Shown here in pieces: positions 15,124-23,141 of a DNA stretch of 64,000 nt. The stretch is taken from positions 1-64,000 of the forward strand of contig JAEETH010000002.1 in assembly GCA_016290215.1 (NCBI GenBank). Direction: 5' to 3'. The position numbers and the translations under genes are program-made. The DNA is from Bacteroidales bacterium (GTDB lineage: Bacteria > Bacteroidota > Bacteroidia > Bacteroidales > F082). The notes below the pieces were generated by a model, which saw nothing but the letters and a program-made list of their open reading frames with translations, did not search any database and was not told where the DNA came from. How positions within the stretch are numbered: the first letter of the stretch is position 1; each line of letters starts with the position of its first letter.

Positions 15124-16326
15124 ATGAACACAATAGAATACCTACAAAAAGTCTTGGACAGGAAGCTTCAAGCCACCTCCACCGACTTCAAACGATACCT
15201 GTTCGGGGAAATCGACTGGAGAGACCGCCTTATCGGCATCAAAGGGCCAAAAGGCACGGGCAAGTCCACGCTGATACTCCAGCACATCAAGGAAGCCTTC
15301 CCCGACACTTCGGAAGTGCTGTATGCTTCATTGGACGACCTGTGGTTTGCGACACACGCTTTTGCGGATGTGGTGGAAGACTATTATGCCTATGGCGGTC
15401 GCTATCTTTTCCTTGACGAGATTCATTATTTGGACTCGTGGCAGACCGTCTTGAAAAACCTCAACGACAACTACCCCGGGCTTTACGTTGCCTACACAGG
15501 CTCGTCGATGCTCAAAATGGAGAGAGGCAAAGGCGACCTTTCAAGAAGGCTGATGGAATACACCCTGACAGGACTTTCGTTCCGCGAGTACCTGAAGTTT
15601 GAAGGCATCAAGGACATCCCCGTCATCGAGTTGAAGGACCTGCTGAAAAAGCACAAGAGCATCGCCACGGAAATCATCGGTGACGGCTTCAAGGTATTGC
15701 CTGCTTTCGTACAATATCTGAAGATTGGGTATTATCCTTTCTACAAAGACATTTACGGAGGCTATGCCAACCGCTTGCAGAATGTGGTCAACCACATCCT
15801 GGAGAACGACTACGCTGTGATTGAGAACGTGGAGCAATCCACCATCAAGAAAGCCAAGAAGATGTTCATGATTCTGGCCGAGCAGGTGCCACAGAAGCCC
15901 AACATGTCGGAACTTTACCGCGAGTTGGACACCGACCGAAACCAAGGGCTGAAGATGCTGTATGCCTTGGAAAAGGCTGGGCTACTCTCATTGCTCACCG
16001 ACACGCCCCGAAAGCTGTCGGACCTGTCGCGCCCGGAAAAGATCTACCTCAACAACACCAACCTCATGAACGCTTTCACGATGCAGCCCAACATAGGCAC
16101 AATGCGTGAGTTGTTCTTCTTCAACCAGTTGAGTCAATCGCATCAGGTGACCTATCCGCCAAAGGGTGATTTCCTAGTTGACGGGACGTACCTCTTTGAA
16201 GTGGGCGGGCGCAAGAAAAGCTTCGACCAAATCAAGGATATCCCCAATAGTTATTTAGCTATCGATGAAACCGAGGTGGGCTTTGGAAACAAAATCCCCT
16301 TGTGGATGTTCGGCTTGCTTTATTGA
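15124..16326 (+). CDS. AAA ATPase with C-terminal DUF4143-like (PD-(D/E)XK-like) region
   Basis: A 400-residue member of the COG1373-type ATPases. It has Walker A GPKGTGKST (41-49), Walker B YLFLDEIHYL (94-103) and the sensor stretch YTGSSMLKMERGKGDLSRRL. The C-terminus has GDFLVDGTYLFEVGGRKK, which resembles a degenerate PD-(D/E)XK nuclease core, as seen in DUF4143. I start at ATG 15124 because the promoter lies directly upstream. The genes are common and often variable in Bacteroidota; their role is unknown, with links to mobile or defence-like DNA suspected. The operator array upstream marks it as tightly controlled. A terminator follows. Confidence 0.85.
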   Translation: MNTIEYLQKVLDRKLQATSTDFKRYLFGEIDWRDRLIGIKGPKGTGKSTLILQHIKEAFPDTSEVLYASLDDLWFATHAFADVVEDYYAYGGRYLFLDEIHYLDSWQTVLKNLNDNYPGLYVAYTGSSMLKMERGKGDLSRRLMEYTLTGLSFREYLKFEGIKDIPVIELKDLLKKHKSIATEIIGDGFKVLPAFVQYLKIGYYPFYKDIYGGYANRLQNVVNHILENDYAVIENVEQSTIKKAKKMFMILAEQVPQKPNMSELYRELDTDRNQGLKMLYALEKAGLLSLLTDTPRKLSDLSRPEKIYLNNTNLMNAFTMQPNIGTMRELFFFNQLSQSHQVTYPPKGDFLVDGTYLFEVGGRKKSFDQIKDIPNSYLAIDETEVGFGNKIPLWMFGLLY

Positions 16327-16334
16327 TACCCAAA

Positions 16335-16372
16335 ACAAATCCCCACAGTGCCTTAGCATCGTGGGGATTATT
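16335..16372. terminator. Bidirectional terminator
   Basis: AATCCCCAC pairs with GTGGGGATT around a 14-nt loop, with T-rich sequence after it. It separates the ATPase gene from the convergent lipoprotein gene. Confidence 0.8.
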
Positions 16373-16390
16373 GTTTCAAGTACAGTCCAA

Positions 16391-17122
16391 TTATTTCTTA
16401 ACGCGCACCGCCCGAACAATTTGCCCTCGACTGCGCTCGTAAGTTCCGCACACGTGGCAGCCATCCATGTCGTAGTGGAAGCTCCATCCACGCTCCGAAA
16501 AACCTGCATGGAGCGAACTCGACCAGTAGATGCCAAGGCTTGGGCCTATAAACTCTCCATCCAAACGGAAACCTGTAAAGGGCAAGAAGATGCTATTGCC
16601 ATTACAACCGGTTAAGAGCCGCCCTTTCACACCGTTTTGGACCGCCAATGTACAGGACGTATTTTGGTATATTTCCTCCCATTCTTCCTTAGTTGGCATG
16701 CGCCAATCCAGGCCCCAATTGGCCGTAGCCGCATCGTCAGCAGACTCCAAAACGGTCAGGCCGTCAACAAAACCATGGAGCCCCCAACATGAATCGGTGC
16801 AGTACTTGGTCATTTCGAAACGCTGATTGACAACATCACCATATTTGTAGCTCTCCCAATCATAGCTGTCTTTGGGCTCAATTTCGCCCCAAGCATAATA
16901 ATCACCAACCTCTTCCGGCGTGTCTGCTCCCACATTGCAAGTGGCCCATAAGGTACCGCTTGGAAGATCCAGGTCAACGTAATCGTGTGCATTTACAATA
17001 GGAGTTACAATACTGTCACTACTATTGTTCCCACTGCTATTAGAGTCTTCCAGTTTGTTGCAACCCGCTGCAAAAGCCATCATCAACATTATGGCTGCCA
17101 TCATTTTCAAAGCCCTGTTCAT
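16391..17122 (-). CDS. FISUMP-domain lipoprotein
   Basis: Third FISUMP lipoprotein, 243 residues. I start at MNRALKMMAAIMLMMAF because this gives a proper lipoprotein signal (FAAGC, Cys21) close to those of the paralogues; the longer in-frame upstream reading runs into the preceding gene. The domain shows YVDLDLPSGTLWATCNVGA and DWRMPTKEEWEEIYQNTSC. Unlike the other two copies it follows an outer-membrane barrel gene by 23 bp and so is probably in its transcript, and it has a different leader. Confidence 0.85.
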   Translation of the reverse strand: MNRALKMMAAIMLMMAFAAGCNKLEDSNSSGNNSSDSIVTPIVNAHDYVDLDLPSGTLWATCNVGADTPEEVGDYYAWGEIEPKDSYDWESYKYGDVVNQRFEMTKYCTDSCWGLHGFVDGLTVLESADDAATANWGLDWRMPTKEEWEEIYQNTSCTLAVQNGVKGRLLTGCNGNSIFLPFTGFRLDGEFIGPSLGIYWSSSLHAGFSERGWSFHYDMDGCHVCGTYERSRGQIVRAVRVKK

Positions 17123-17145
17123 AACCCTCTTGATTTCAATAAGTT

Positions 17146-17775
17146 TCAGAACAAGCGGAGACACAATCCTCCCATAACCACGTGCATGTTTTTCTTCCAC
17201 GACTCGTCGTACAATGAGTTATCAAAATAGCTCGTTTTGTAATTGACAACGCGATAATTATACGACACGAAGAAATCAAAGCTGCCGAAGCGATAGCCCA
17301 CCATTACTTCACCATAGGGGCCTTTCATTGAACGCGTTGTGGAACCTAACAATTCCTCATCCTCCAATGGCTTTACGGTTGAAAACGACTTTTGGCCGCC
17401 CAAAATCCAGCCTCCTTTGGCACCCACAAAAAAGCCACGTGACACATCATCGGCAAAATAATGCCTCAATTCCACAAAAATCGGGAAGGAATAAGACTTG
17501 TCCATCAGGTCCACGCACTCGAAGGCACCGCCAATGCCAAGCAAATTATTCTTCAGCACAATGCCAATGTTTATTCCAGCTCCGCCGTAAAACACATTGG
17601 CATCGCCGCCTGTCCCTTCACCCGATGGCATAAACGCACGACCGAGTTTACCCTCAATCAGTCCGTATTTCTGACGACCGGCAAACAGTCCTTGACCAGA
17701 ATGAGACTGGGGCGTTTGCGCAATTCCAACAACAGAAATCGCCAAAGCGAAAAGGACAGCAAATAACTTTTTCAT
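17146..17775 (-). CDS. Outer-membrane beta-barrel protein
   Basis: A 209-residue protein with a signal peptide (MKKLFAVLFALAISVVGIAQ) and alternating hydrophobic strands (for example FGSFDFFVSYNYRVVNYKTS) ending in a C-terminal phenylalanine, as in small outer-membrane barrels. No specific family or ligand can be named. The FISUMP lipoprotein gene follows within 23 bp, so the two may work together at the cell surface. Confidence 0.75.
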   Translation of the reverse strand: MKKLFAVLFALAISVVGIAQTPQSHSGQGLFAGRQKYGLIEGKLGRAFMPSGEGTGGDANVFYGGAGINIGIVLKNNLLGIGGAFECVDLMDKSYSFPIFVELRHYFADDVSRGFFVGAKGGWILGGQKSFSTVKPLEDEELLGSTTRSMKGPYGEVMVGYRFGSFDFFVSYNYRVVNYKTSYFDNSLYDESWKKNMHVVMGGLCLRLF

Positions 17776-17828
17776 GATGATTTGATTTAAATATGGGGCA
17801 AATTTACAAAAATATCAAAAAAGATGTC

Positions 17829-17836
17829 TATTTTTG
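17829..17836 (+). promoter_or_regulatory. Promoter element of the TPM genes
   Basis: TATTTTTG matches TAnnTTTG and is 15 bp before the chosen start codon of the first TPM gene. The upstream element was not found. Confidence 0.5.
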
Positions 17837-17851
17837 CAGAAAAGAAACAAC

Positions 17852-18295
17852 ATGTCGAACGCCATTACCATTCTGAACCGCGAGGAAGATCGCCGCGTGG
17901 TGGAAGCCATCAAGCAGGCCGAACTCAACACCTCGGGTGAAATCAAAGTGCATATCGAGAACCATTGCCGTGGCGATGTGGAAGAGCGCAGCCTTGTCGT
18001 CTTCAACCGCCTGAAACTGAACGAAACCAAATTGCACAATGGCGTGCTCATTTATCTCGCTGCCAGAGACCACAAGTTTGCCATCCTTGGCGACGAGGGC
18101 ATCAACAAAGTGGTGGAGGATGGCTTTTGGAACGATGTCAAAGACCTGATGATGAACCATTTCAAAGAAGGTCGCTTCGCCGATGGCCTCGAACAAGGCA
18201 TCCAACGCTGCGGCGAAAAACTGAAGAACTATTTCCCCTGCCAATCCGACAACACCAATGAAATCCCTGACGACATTTCCTATGAAAACAACTAA
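17852..18295 (+). CDS. TPM-domain protein, cytosolic type
   Basis: A 147-residue protein with a TPM domain (Psb32/YgcG-like fold): VEAIKQAELNTSGEIKVHIE, NGVLIYLAARDHKFAILGDEGI and the helix LEQGIQRCGEKL. No signal peptide or membrane helix is present, unlike the next gene. I start at ATG 17852, right after the promoter element, rather than at an upstream TTG. It overlaps the next TPM gene by 14 bp. The role of TPM proteins in bacteria is poorly defined; phosphatase activity is known for plant relatives. Confidence 0.85.
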   Translation: MSNAITILNREEDRRVVEAIKQAELNTSGEIKVHIENHCRGDVEERSLVVFNRLKLNETKLHNGVLIYLAARDHKFAILGDEGINKVVEDGFWNDVKDLMMNHFKEGRFADGLEQGIQRCGEKLKNYFPCQSDNTNEIPDDISYENN

Positions 18296-19055
18296 ACAAT
18301 ACAGCCTGCTGCTCTGCCTTTTGCTTGTGCTGTTTTTTGGCACAGGCTTGAAGGCTCAGTTGCCGAGTCCGCCCAACCCACCGCGTTTGGTGAACGACTA
18401 CGCGGGCACCTTGACCTCACATCAAATTGGTGTTCTGGAGCACAAACTCGTGGCATACAACGACAGCACTTCCACTCAAATCCTTGTCTTGCTCGTCGAC
18501 GACCTTCAAGGCTACAGCATTGAACAATATGCCACGGAAATCGGGCACAGCTGGGGCGTGGGACAAAAAGGCAAGAACAATGGTGTGGTCATCCTCGTGA
18601 AGCCCAAGAAAGGCAGCGAAGGAGGAAAGGTCAACATCAGCCCTGGCTATGGCATGGAGGAATATGTCACCGATGCCACGGCTAAGCTCATCATCGAACG
18701 CGAGATGATCCCCGCCTTTAAGGAAAACGACTACTACACAGGTATCGACAATGCCGTCAACACCATCATGAACCTCTGTTCGGGCAAGTTCACGCAAGAC
18801 GAATATACCGATGACAGTCCCTTCCCCGGGTGGCTTACGCTGCTTTTTATCATCGCCATCATCATCATTTTTATCAAGTTTTCCAGTGGCGGCGGTCAGA
18901 ATTATTCGGGCGGCGGCACTCGCACCATTTGGATTCCTATGGGTGGCGGTGGCTTTAGCGGAGGCGGTTTCGGCGGTGGCGGCTTTAGTGGAGGAGGCTT
19001 TGGTGGCTTTGGTGGAGGAGGCTTCGGAGGAGGTGGAGCTTCGGGAAGTTGGTAG
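18282..19055 (+). CDS. TPM-domain membrane protein with Gly-rich tail (YgcG-like)
   Basis: A 257-residue envelope protein: signal peptide (KQYSLLLCLLLVLFFGTGLKAQ), an extracytoplasmic TPM domain (VNDYAGTLTSHQ ... ILVLLVDDLQGYSIEQYATE ... NNGVVILV), one membrane helix (WLTLLFIIAIIIIFIKF, near residues 185-202) and a tail made almost only of Gly, Phe and Ser. This plan is that of YgcG/YdjH proteins. These are often next to lemA, which is not present here. The stop codon lies inside a 7-bp tandem array. The gene overlaps the preceding TPM gene and is probably co-translated. Confidence 0.88.
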   Translation: MKTTKQYSLLLCLLLVLFFGTGLKAQLPSPPNPPRLVNDYAGTLTSHQIGVLEHKLVAYNDSTSTQILVLLVDDLQGYSIEQYATEIGHSWGVGQKGKNNGVVILVKPKKGSEGGKVNISPGYGMEEYVTDATAKLIIEREMIPAFKENDYYTGIDNAVNTIMNLCSGKFTQDEYTDDSPFPGWLTLLFIIAIIIIFIKFSSGGGQNYSGGGTRTIWIPMGGGGFSGGGFGGGGFSGGGFGGFGGGGFGGGGASGSW

Positions 19056-19130
19056 TTGGTAGTTGGCAGTTGACAGTTAGCAGTTGACAGTTGATAGTTA
19101 GAAGTTTGGAGTTTGGAGTTTGGAGTTGTA
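19047..19130. repeat. 12-unit, 7-bp tandem array
   Basis: Units such as AGTTGGT, AGTTGAC, AGTTAGC and AGTTTGG follow without a break. The TAG stop of the YgcG-like gene falls inside the second unit. The array ends where a single arm of the tolC palindromic element starts. Confidence 0.85.
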
Positions 19131-19152
19131 GGGCTGTCACAACGTGGCAGCC
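19128..19152. repeat. Single arm of the palindromic element found in tolC
   Basis: The 25 bp match the arm at 3238-3262 (as reverse complement) in 24 positions. Here it stands alone between genes. A further array of GAATTTT-like words follows up to the ATPase gene at 19212. Confidence 0.8.
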
Positions 19153-19211
19153 GATAAATGTGGTCGAATTTTGAATCTTTGAATTTTGAATTTTGAATAT
19201 TGAATCTAAAT

Positions 19212-19889
19212 ATGTCTGAACCTATCATCGAGATAAAAAACGCATCCATTTTCCAGAGGGAGAACCTCGTCCTTTCCAATGTCAACCTGACGTTGAACAA
19301 AGGCGAGTTCATTTATCTTATCGGTCGCACAGGAAGCGGAAAATCCTCATTGTTGAAGACTTTGTACGGCGAGTTGCCTGCCCGCGACGGCATTGTTCGA
19401 GTAGCCGGTTACGACCTCACCAAGCTCAAAAAGAAAGACATACCCTATTTGCGTCGCAAGATTGGCATTGTGTTTCAGGACTTCCAACTGCTGTTTGACC
19501 GCAGTGTGGAGAAAAACTTGGAGTTTGTATTAGGTACCACAGGATGGACGGAGAAAGCCGAAATCTCACGACGCATAGATGAAGTGCTGGCCAAGGTGGG
19601 ATTAGACGACAAGCGCAAGAGTATGCCCCACCAGATGTCGGGCGGTGAACAGCAAGGTGTCGCCATCGCCCGAGCCCTACTCAACGACCCCGATGTCATC
19701 ATTGCCGACGAGCCCACCGGCAACCTCGACCCCGACACGACCCTCGAAGTGATGAAACTGCTGCGCCGCATCAGCGAGAATGGCACTGCCGTGCTGATGG
19801 CCACGCACAACTACACCTTAATGCAAAAATATCCCTCGCGCATCGCCAACTGCAAAAACGGGACGGTGGTTTGCTCGGAGATGGAATGA
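19212..19889 (+). CDS. ftsE: ABC transporter ATP-binding protein, FtsE-like
   Basis: A 225-residue ATPase of the FtsE/LolD type: Walker A GRTGSGKSS, Q-loop GIVFQDFQLL, signature MSGGEQQGVAIARAL, Walker B VIIADEPTGNLDPDT. In Bacteroidota this stand-alone gene is commonly labelled FtsE; with FtsX it would control peptidoglycan hydrolases at division. No ftsX is next to it. The start at ATG 19212 is preferred to a TTG 12 bp upstream. Upstream is an array of GAATTTT words, not a clear promoter. Confidence 0.82.
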   Translation: MSEPIIEIKNASIFQRENLVLSNVNLTLNKGEFIYLIGRTGSGKSSLLKTLYGELPARDGIVRVAGYDLTKLKKKDIPYLRRKIGIVFQDFQLLFDRSVEKNLEFVLGTTGWTEKAEISRRIDEVLAKVGLDDKRKSMPHQMSGGEQQGVAIARALLNDPDVIIADEPTGNLDPDTTLEVMKLLRRISENGTAVLMATHNYTLMQKYPSRIANCKNGTVVCSEME

Positions 19890-19895
19890 TTTTGA

Positions 19896-19973
19896 GCTAT
19901 AAGCTTTAAGCTATAAGCCGTAAGCAAAAGGCCTCAGTCAAGGGCTTATAGCTTACGGCTTAAAGCTTATAGC
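19896..19973. terminator. Long hairpin between convergent genes
   Basis: Two 30-nt arms, 19896-19925 and 19944-19973, pair over most of their length (GCTATAAGCTTTAAGC and its complement) around an 18-nt loop. The arms are themselves made of a repeated TATAAGC/GTAAGC word. The stop codon of the minus-strand glycosyltransferase is inside the right arm. It may end transcription on both strands. Confidence 0.65.
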
Positions 19974-21077
19974 TTCAATGATTTTCCGCGCATTAGCTTC
20001 ATTATCATAAAGTTGCCGCATCTGGGCATCGCGTTCTTCAATGTCATCTTCGGTGAAATCTTCCTCCATCAGCCGTTTGATTTCGGCTATCATTTGCTCG
20101 GGTTCATCGGCCACCACGCATAGGCTTTCAAGTGAGGTTCCCTTCACCATGTCGGAATTGACCAAACAGAAACGACCATTGTACATCGCATTCAACAGCT
20201 TCAGTTTCAACCCCGTAGGCTGGTTCGTCACCAAAATGTTCACTTGGGCTTGGCGTAACAAATCAATCATTTCTGCATCGTCGGGATTGGCCACCAAAGT
20301 CACATTTGAATAATTATCAGCCAGCTTTTTCAATTTGTCGGAAGGATTCAAACCTGATACGACGCAAGCTATGTCAAGTTCAGAGAACACATTCTCAATC
20401 AGACATTTGGCAGCATCTTCATTCTCCCTAACCGACAGGTTGCCGTGATACAAAACATACTCACCCCTGCCTAATTCCGAGCATACTGAATCCGCGGCAT
20501 TGAAACCTGGTACGAGCACCACATTCTTATAGCGTTTGCTGAAATAATCCGCATCTTTTTGCGAGATGGCAAAAATCCCAGCTGCATTTTTCAAAACAGG
20601 TTCATAACGCTTTAATTTCCATGCCTCGGCATGATAGAAAAACCTTTTCCAAACACAGTTTTCCGAATCGCCCAAGCCTTTATAATAATCATGTTCCACA
20701 TTATGGGCACGGACATATATCTTTCTGTTTTTCAATCGTTTGTCCAACAAAACAGCAGTCGTATGCAAGCCCTCACAAAGGATAGGATAATTGTCTTTCA
20801 GCAAGTCTTGAACCAAAGTTTCAGAACGGCGCGAATTGACGATGAAAGGTGTGAGGCTCAGCTGTTTGATGAACGAAGTATCGCGCTTATAATACTTTAC
20901 CTCATGGCAACGTTTCAGGATTTCCTGTTCGCCACGACCATACTCAAAGCAATGCAAATGCACCTTAACGCCCGCTTCTATGAGGGCCTTCAAGCGATAA
21001 AACACATCTATGACCCCGCCGTAATTGGCAGGATAAGGCACGTCAAAAGCAATGATATGTAGGTGGTTCTCAGTCAT
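19953..21077 (-). CDS. Glycosyltransferase (GT-B fold)
   Basis: A 374-residue predicted cytosolic glycosyltransferase of the GT4-like type. It has an N-terminal acceptor domain (IIAFDVPYPANYGGVIDVFYRLKAL, the Gly-rich N-terminal loop) and a C-terminal donor half with GEYVLYHGNLSVRENEDAA and PTGLKLKLLNAMYNGRF, where family members bind the nucleotide sugar. I start at MTENHLHIIAF, which overlaps the stop of the upstream glycosyltransferase by 8 bp. The pair likely adds sugars to a cell-surface glycan; donor and acceptor are unknown. Confidence 0.85.
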   Translation of the reverse strand: MTENHLHIIAFDVPYPANYGGVIDVFYRLKALIEAGVKVHLHCFEYGRGEQEILKRCHEVKYYKRDTSFIKQLSLTPFIVNSRRSETLVQDLLKDNYPILCEGLHTTAVLLDKRLKNRKIYVRAHNVEHDYYKGLGDSENCVWKRFFYHAEAWKLKRYEPVLKNAAGIFAISQKDADYFSKRYKNVVLVPGFNAADSVCSELGRGEYVLYHGNLSVRENEDAAKCLIENVFSELDIACVVSGLNPSDKLKKLADNYSNVTLVANPDDAEMIDLLRQAQVNILVTNQPTGLKLKLLNAMYNGRFCLVNSDMVKGTSLESLCVVADEPEQMIAEIKRLMEEDFTEDDIEERDAQMRQLYDNEANARKIIEAISFKP

Positions 21078-22185
21078 AATGACGATAGATTTCAAGCAAT
21101 TTCTGCTCTTCGTTTTCCCAACACAAATCCTGTGCCGCAACTTTCAAATTTTGTTTCCATTGTGCTCTTCTCACCTCATCTGACAAAGCCTCATGAATCG
21201 TGGCGGCTATGGTAACAGGTTCATGGTTTTCGATGAACAAGCCCAAATCGTATTGTCTGATAATCTTTTCGATTTCAGTGAGATGCGAAGCCACTATCGG
21301 CACACCGGCTTGGATGAAGTCGAAGAGTTTGTTGGGCAGGCTGAATCGATAGTTGAGGTTGGTGTCTTTGTCGAGGCAGAAACCCAATTCGGCAAGCTGC
21401 GTGTGTGCCATCATCTGTTGGTAGGTCATCCTAGGGAAGAAGCGCACTCTATCGGTAATTTTCAGGTCTACAACCATTTGCTTCAGAATGGGCAACACAT
21501 CGCCTCCACCGATAATCATCAGAAAGCAGTCGTCCAATAGCGATATGGCTTGCACCAATTCTTCTGCTCCCCGTTGAATGTTGATGCCGGAACCTTGCAG
21601 CACCAATAGGTGTTTGTCGGCAGGCAAGCCCAACGTCTCTTTATCGCCTTTTGGGGGCAAAGCTTTTCGTGGAGGAATATTGCGGATGACATGTACTTTT
21701 ACACCATATTTCTCTCGAAAAAGGTCGGCGATGCTATTGCAAACGGTAATCATTTCATTCAACTTGGGAACCACAAAGCCTTCAATTCGTTTCCAAACCT
21801 TTTGCACCTTGGGACGATGGACCAATTCGGGTGTTTCAGTGAAGTATTCATGGCTGTCGAAAATCATTTTGATGCCTTTCAGACGCGAGATGAAATAATT
21901 GGGCAAAATCGTATCCAAATCATTGGACAACAAAAGATTGGCGCGATGAAACAGCAAGAAGAAAAACAATCGGATGTTGTATTCGGCATAAAACAAAGGG
22001 CCTTTTTCGAAAAGTAACTTCATGCGGTGCGTGGCGTATGGCCTTTCGTCCATAGGAGGGCTTTTGCGTTGTTGCCTACCCACTAAAAGCACCTCATATC
22101 CAACCTTTTGCAAGGCCAGGCACGACTTGTTGACCCTTTGGTCCGTGACCAAGTCATTGATAACCGATACTATGGCGCGTTTCAT
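21070..22185 (-). CDS. Glycosyltransferase (GT4-like)
   Basis: A 371-residue GT-B glycosyltransferase. The N-terminal half has VNDLVTDQRVNKSC and the acceptor-side region with FDSHEYFTETPEL; the donor half has LVLQGSGINIQRGAEELVQA, RFFPRMTYQQMM and NYRFSLPNKLFDFIQAGVPI. The start MKRAIVSVINDL is chosen for its family fit; the promoter element TATCTTTG on the minus strand (22197-22190) ends only 5 bp before this ATG, so the mRNA may be nearly leaderless. Co-transcribed with the next gene. Confidence 0.86.
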   Translation of the reverse strand: MKRAIVSVINDLVTDQRVNKSCLALQKVGYEVLLVGRQQRKSPPMDERPYATHRMKLLFEKGPLFYAEYNIRLFFFLLFHRANLLLSNDLDTILPNYFISRLKGIKMIFDSHEYFTETPELVHRPKVQKVWKRIEGFVVPKLNEMITVCNSIADLFREKYGVKVHVIRNIPPRKALPPKGDKETLGLPADKHLLVLQGSGINIQRGAEELVQAISLLDDCFLMIIGGGDVLPILKQMVVDLKITDRVRFFPRMTYQQMMAHTQLAELGFCLDKDTNLNYRFSLPNKLFDFIQAGVPIVASHLTEIEKIIRQYDLGLFIENHEPVTIAATIHEALSDEVRRAQWKQNLKVAAQDLCWENEEQKLLEIYRHYD

Positions 22186-22213
22186 GGGACAAAGATAATA
22201 ACTTTTCTCCATC

Positions 22214-22246
22214 CTTGCACTAATTCGAACTTTTTCACTATATTTG
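22214..22246 (+). promoter_or_regulatory. Promoter of the Bro-N gene
   Basis: CTTG (22214-22217), a 21-bp spacer and TATATTTG (22239-22246) form a good Bacteroidota promoter, divergent from that of the glycosyltransferase gene. Confidence 0.65.
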
Positions 22247-22262
22247 CAAAAAATCACCATAC

Positions 22263-23135
22263 ATGACTGATAAAATTAAACTTTTTGAACAAAAGCAAGT
22301 GAGAACACATTGGGATGCAGAAAGCGAGGAATGGTACTTTTCTGTTGTTGACATTTGTAATGTGTTATCCGAATCAGCAAGTAAAGATCCTGGAGCCTAT
22401 TGGAGAAAACTAAAACAGAGGCTGAAAGCAGAAGGAAGTGAGGTCGTGACAAACTGTCACGGACTGAAAATGAAGGCGGCAGACGGCAAATACTACAAGA
22501 CCGACTGTATGACCACCAAAAATATCCTCCGTTTAGTGCAGTCCATCCCTTCGCCTAAAGCAGAACCGTTCAAAATGTGGTTGGCCGAAGTGGGTAATGA
22601 ACGTTTGAATGAGATAGCCGATCCAGAAAAGGCTATTCTTCGCGGTGCCGAGTATTACCGTGCCAAGGGCTACACTGAAGGCTGGATAAACCAACGACTA
22701 CAAAGCATTGAAATGCGCAAGAAACTGACTGATGAATGGAAAGCTCGCGGCATAGAAGAAGAACGTGACTATGCCATTCTCACTAACGAGATGACTAAAG
22801 CTTGGAGTGACCTTTCCATAAAGGAATACAAGCAACTAAAAGGCCTTAAAAAAGAAAGCCTTCGTGACAACATGACCAACATTGAACTGGTGTTGAACAT
22901 GCTGGCGGAGGTGTCCACGACCGCCATTTCCAAGACTCGAGAGCCAAAGACTTTTGCTGAGAACAAAAGCGTGGCAACTGAGGGTGGAAAAATCGCCAAA
23001 ACTGCGCGCAAAAATCTAGAAAAACAAATCGGACAATCCGTCATTTCCCCTTTGAACGCTTCCGACAAACCCGCAGTGGAGATACAGTCCGATTATGAGT
23101 TGCTTGAAGAGCAAGATACGTTAAAACAACAATGA
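22263..23135 (+). CDS. Bro-N domain protein (phage antirepressor-like)
   Basis: A 290-residue protein whose first about 110 residues match the Bro-N fold (VRTHWDAESEEWYFSVVDICNVLS ends at a conserved Val-Val-Asp; then YWRKLKQRL and the TTKNILRLVQSIPSPKAEPFK helix). Bro-N proteins come from phage and mobile DNA, where they bind DNA and antagonise repressors, but many chromosomal copies exist in Bacteroidota. The C-terminal part is basic and helical. It is 6 bp upstream of murB, so murB may be transcribed with it, an odd link between a phage-type regulator and a cell-wall gene. Confidence 0.82.
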   Translation: MTDKIKLFEQKQVRTHWDAESEEWYFSVVDICNVLSESASKDPGAYWRKLKQRLKAEGSEVVTNCHGLKMKAADGKYYKTDCMTTKNILRLVQSIPSPKAEPFKMWLAEVGNERLNEIADPEKAILRGAEYYRAKGYTEGWINQRLQSIEMRKKLTDEWKARGIEEERDYAILTNEMTKAWSDLSIKEYKQLKGLKKESLRDNMTNIELVLNMLAEVSTTAISKTREPKTFAENKSVATEGGKIAKTARKNLEKQIGQSVISPLNASDKPAVEIQSDYELLEEQDTLKQQ

Positions 23136-23141
23136 TGCTCC

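Noticed and set aside
15124..16326. ATPase plus nearby toxin-antitoxin genes as one defence system
   Set aside because: The genes have separate promoters and terminators, lie on both strands and share no operon; no nuclease/ATPase pair of a known defence family was recognised.
17852..19055. Missing lemA partner of the TPM/YgcG-like genes
   Set aside because: No LemA-like frame lies next to them; it may simply be elsewhere in the genome.
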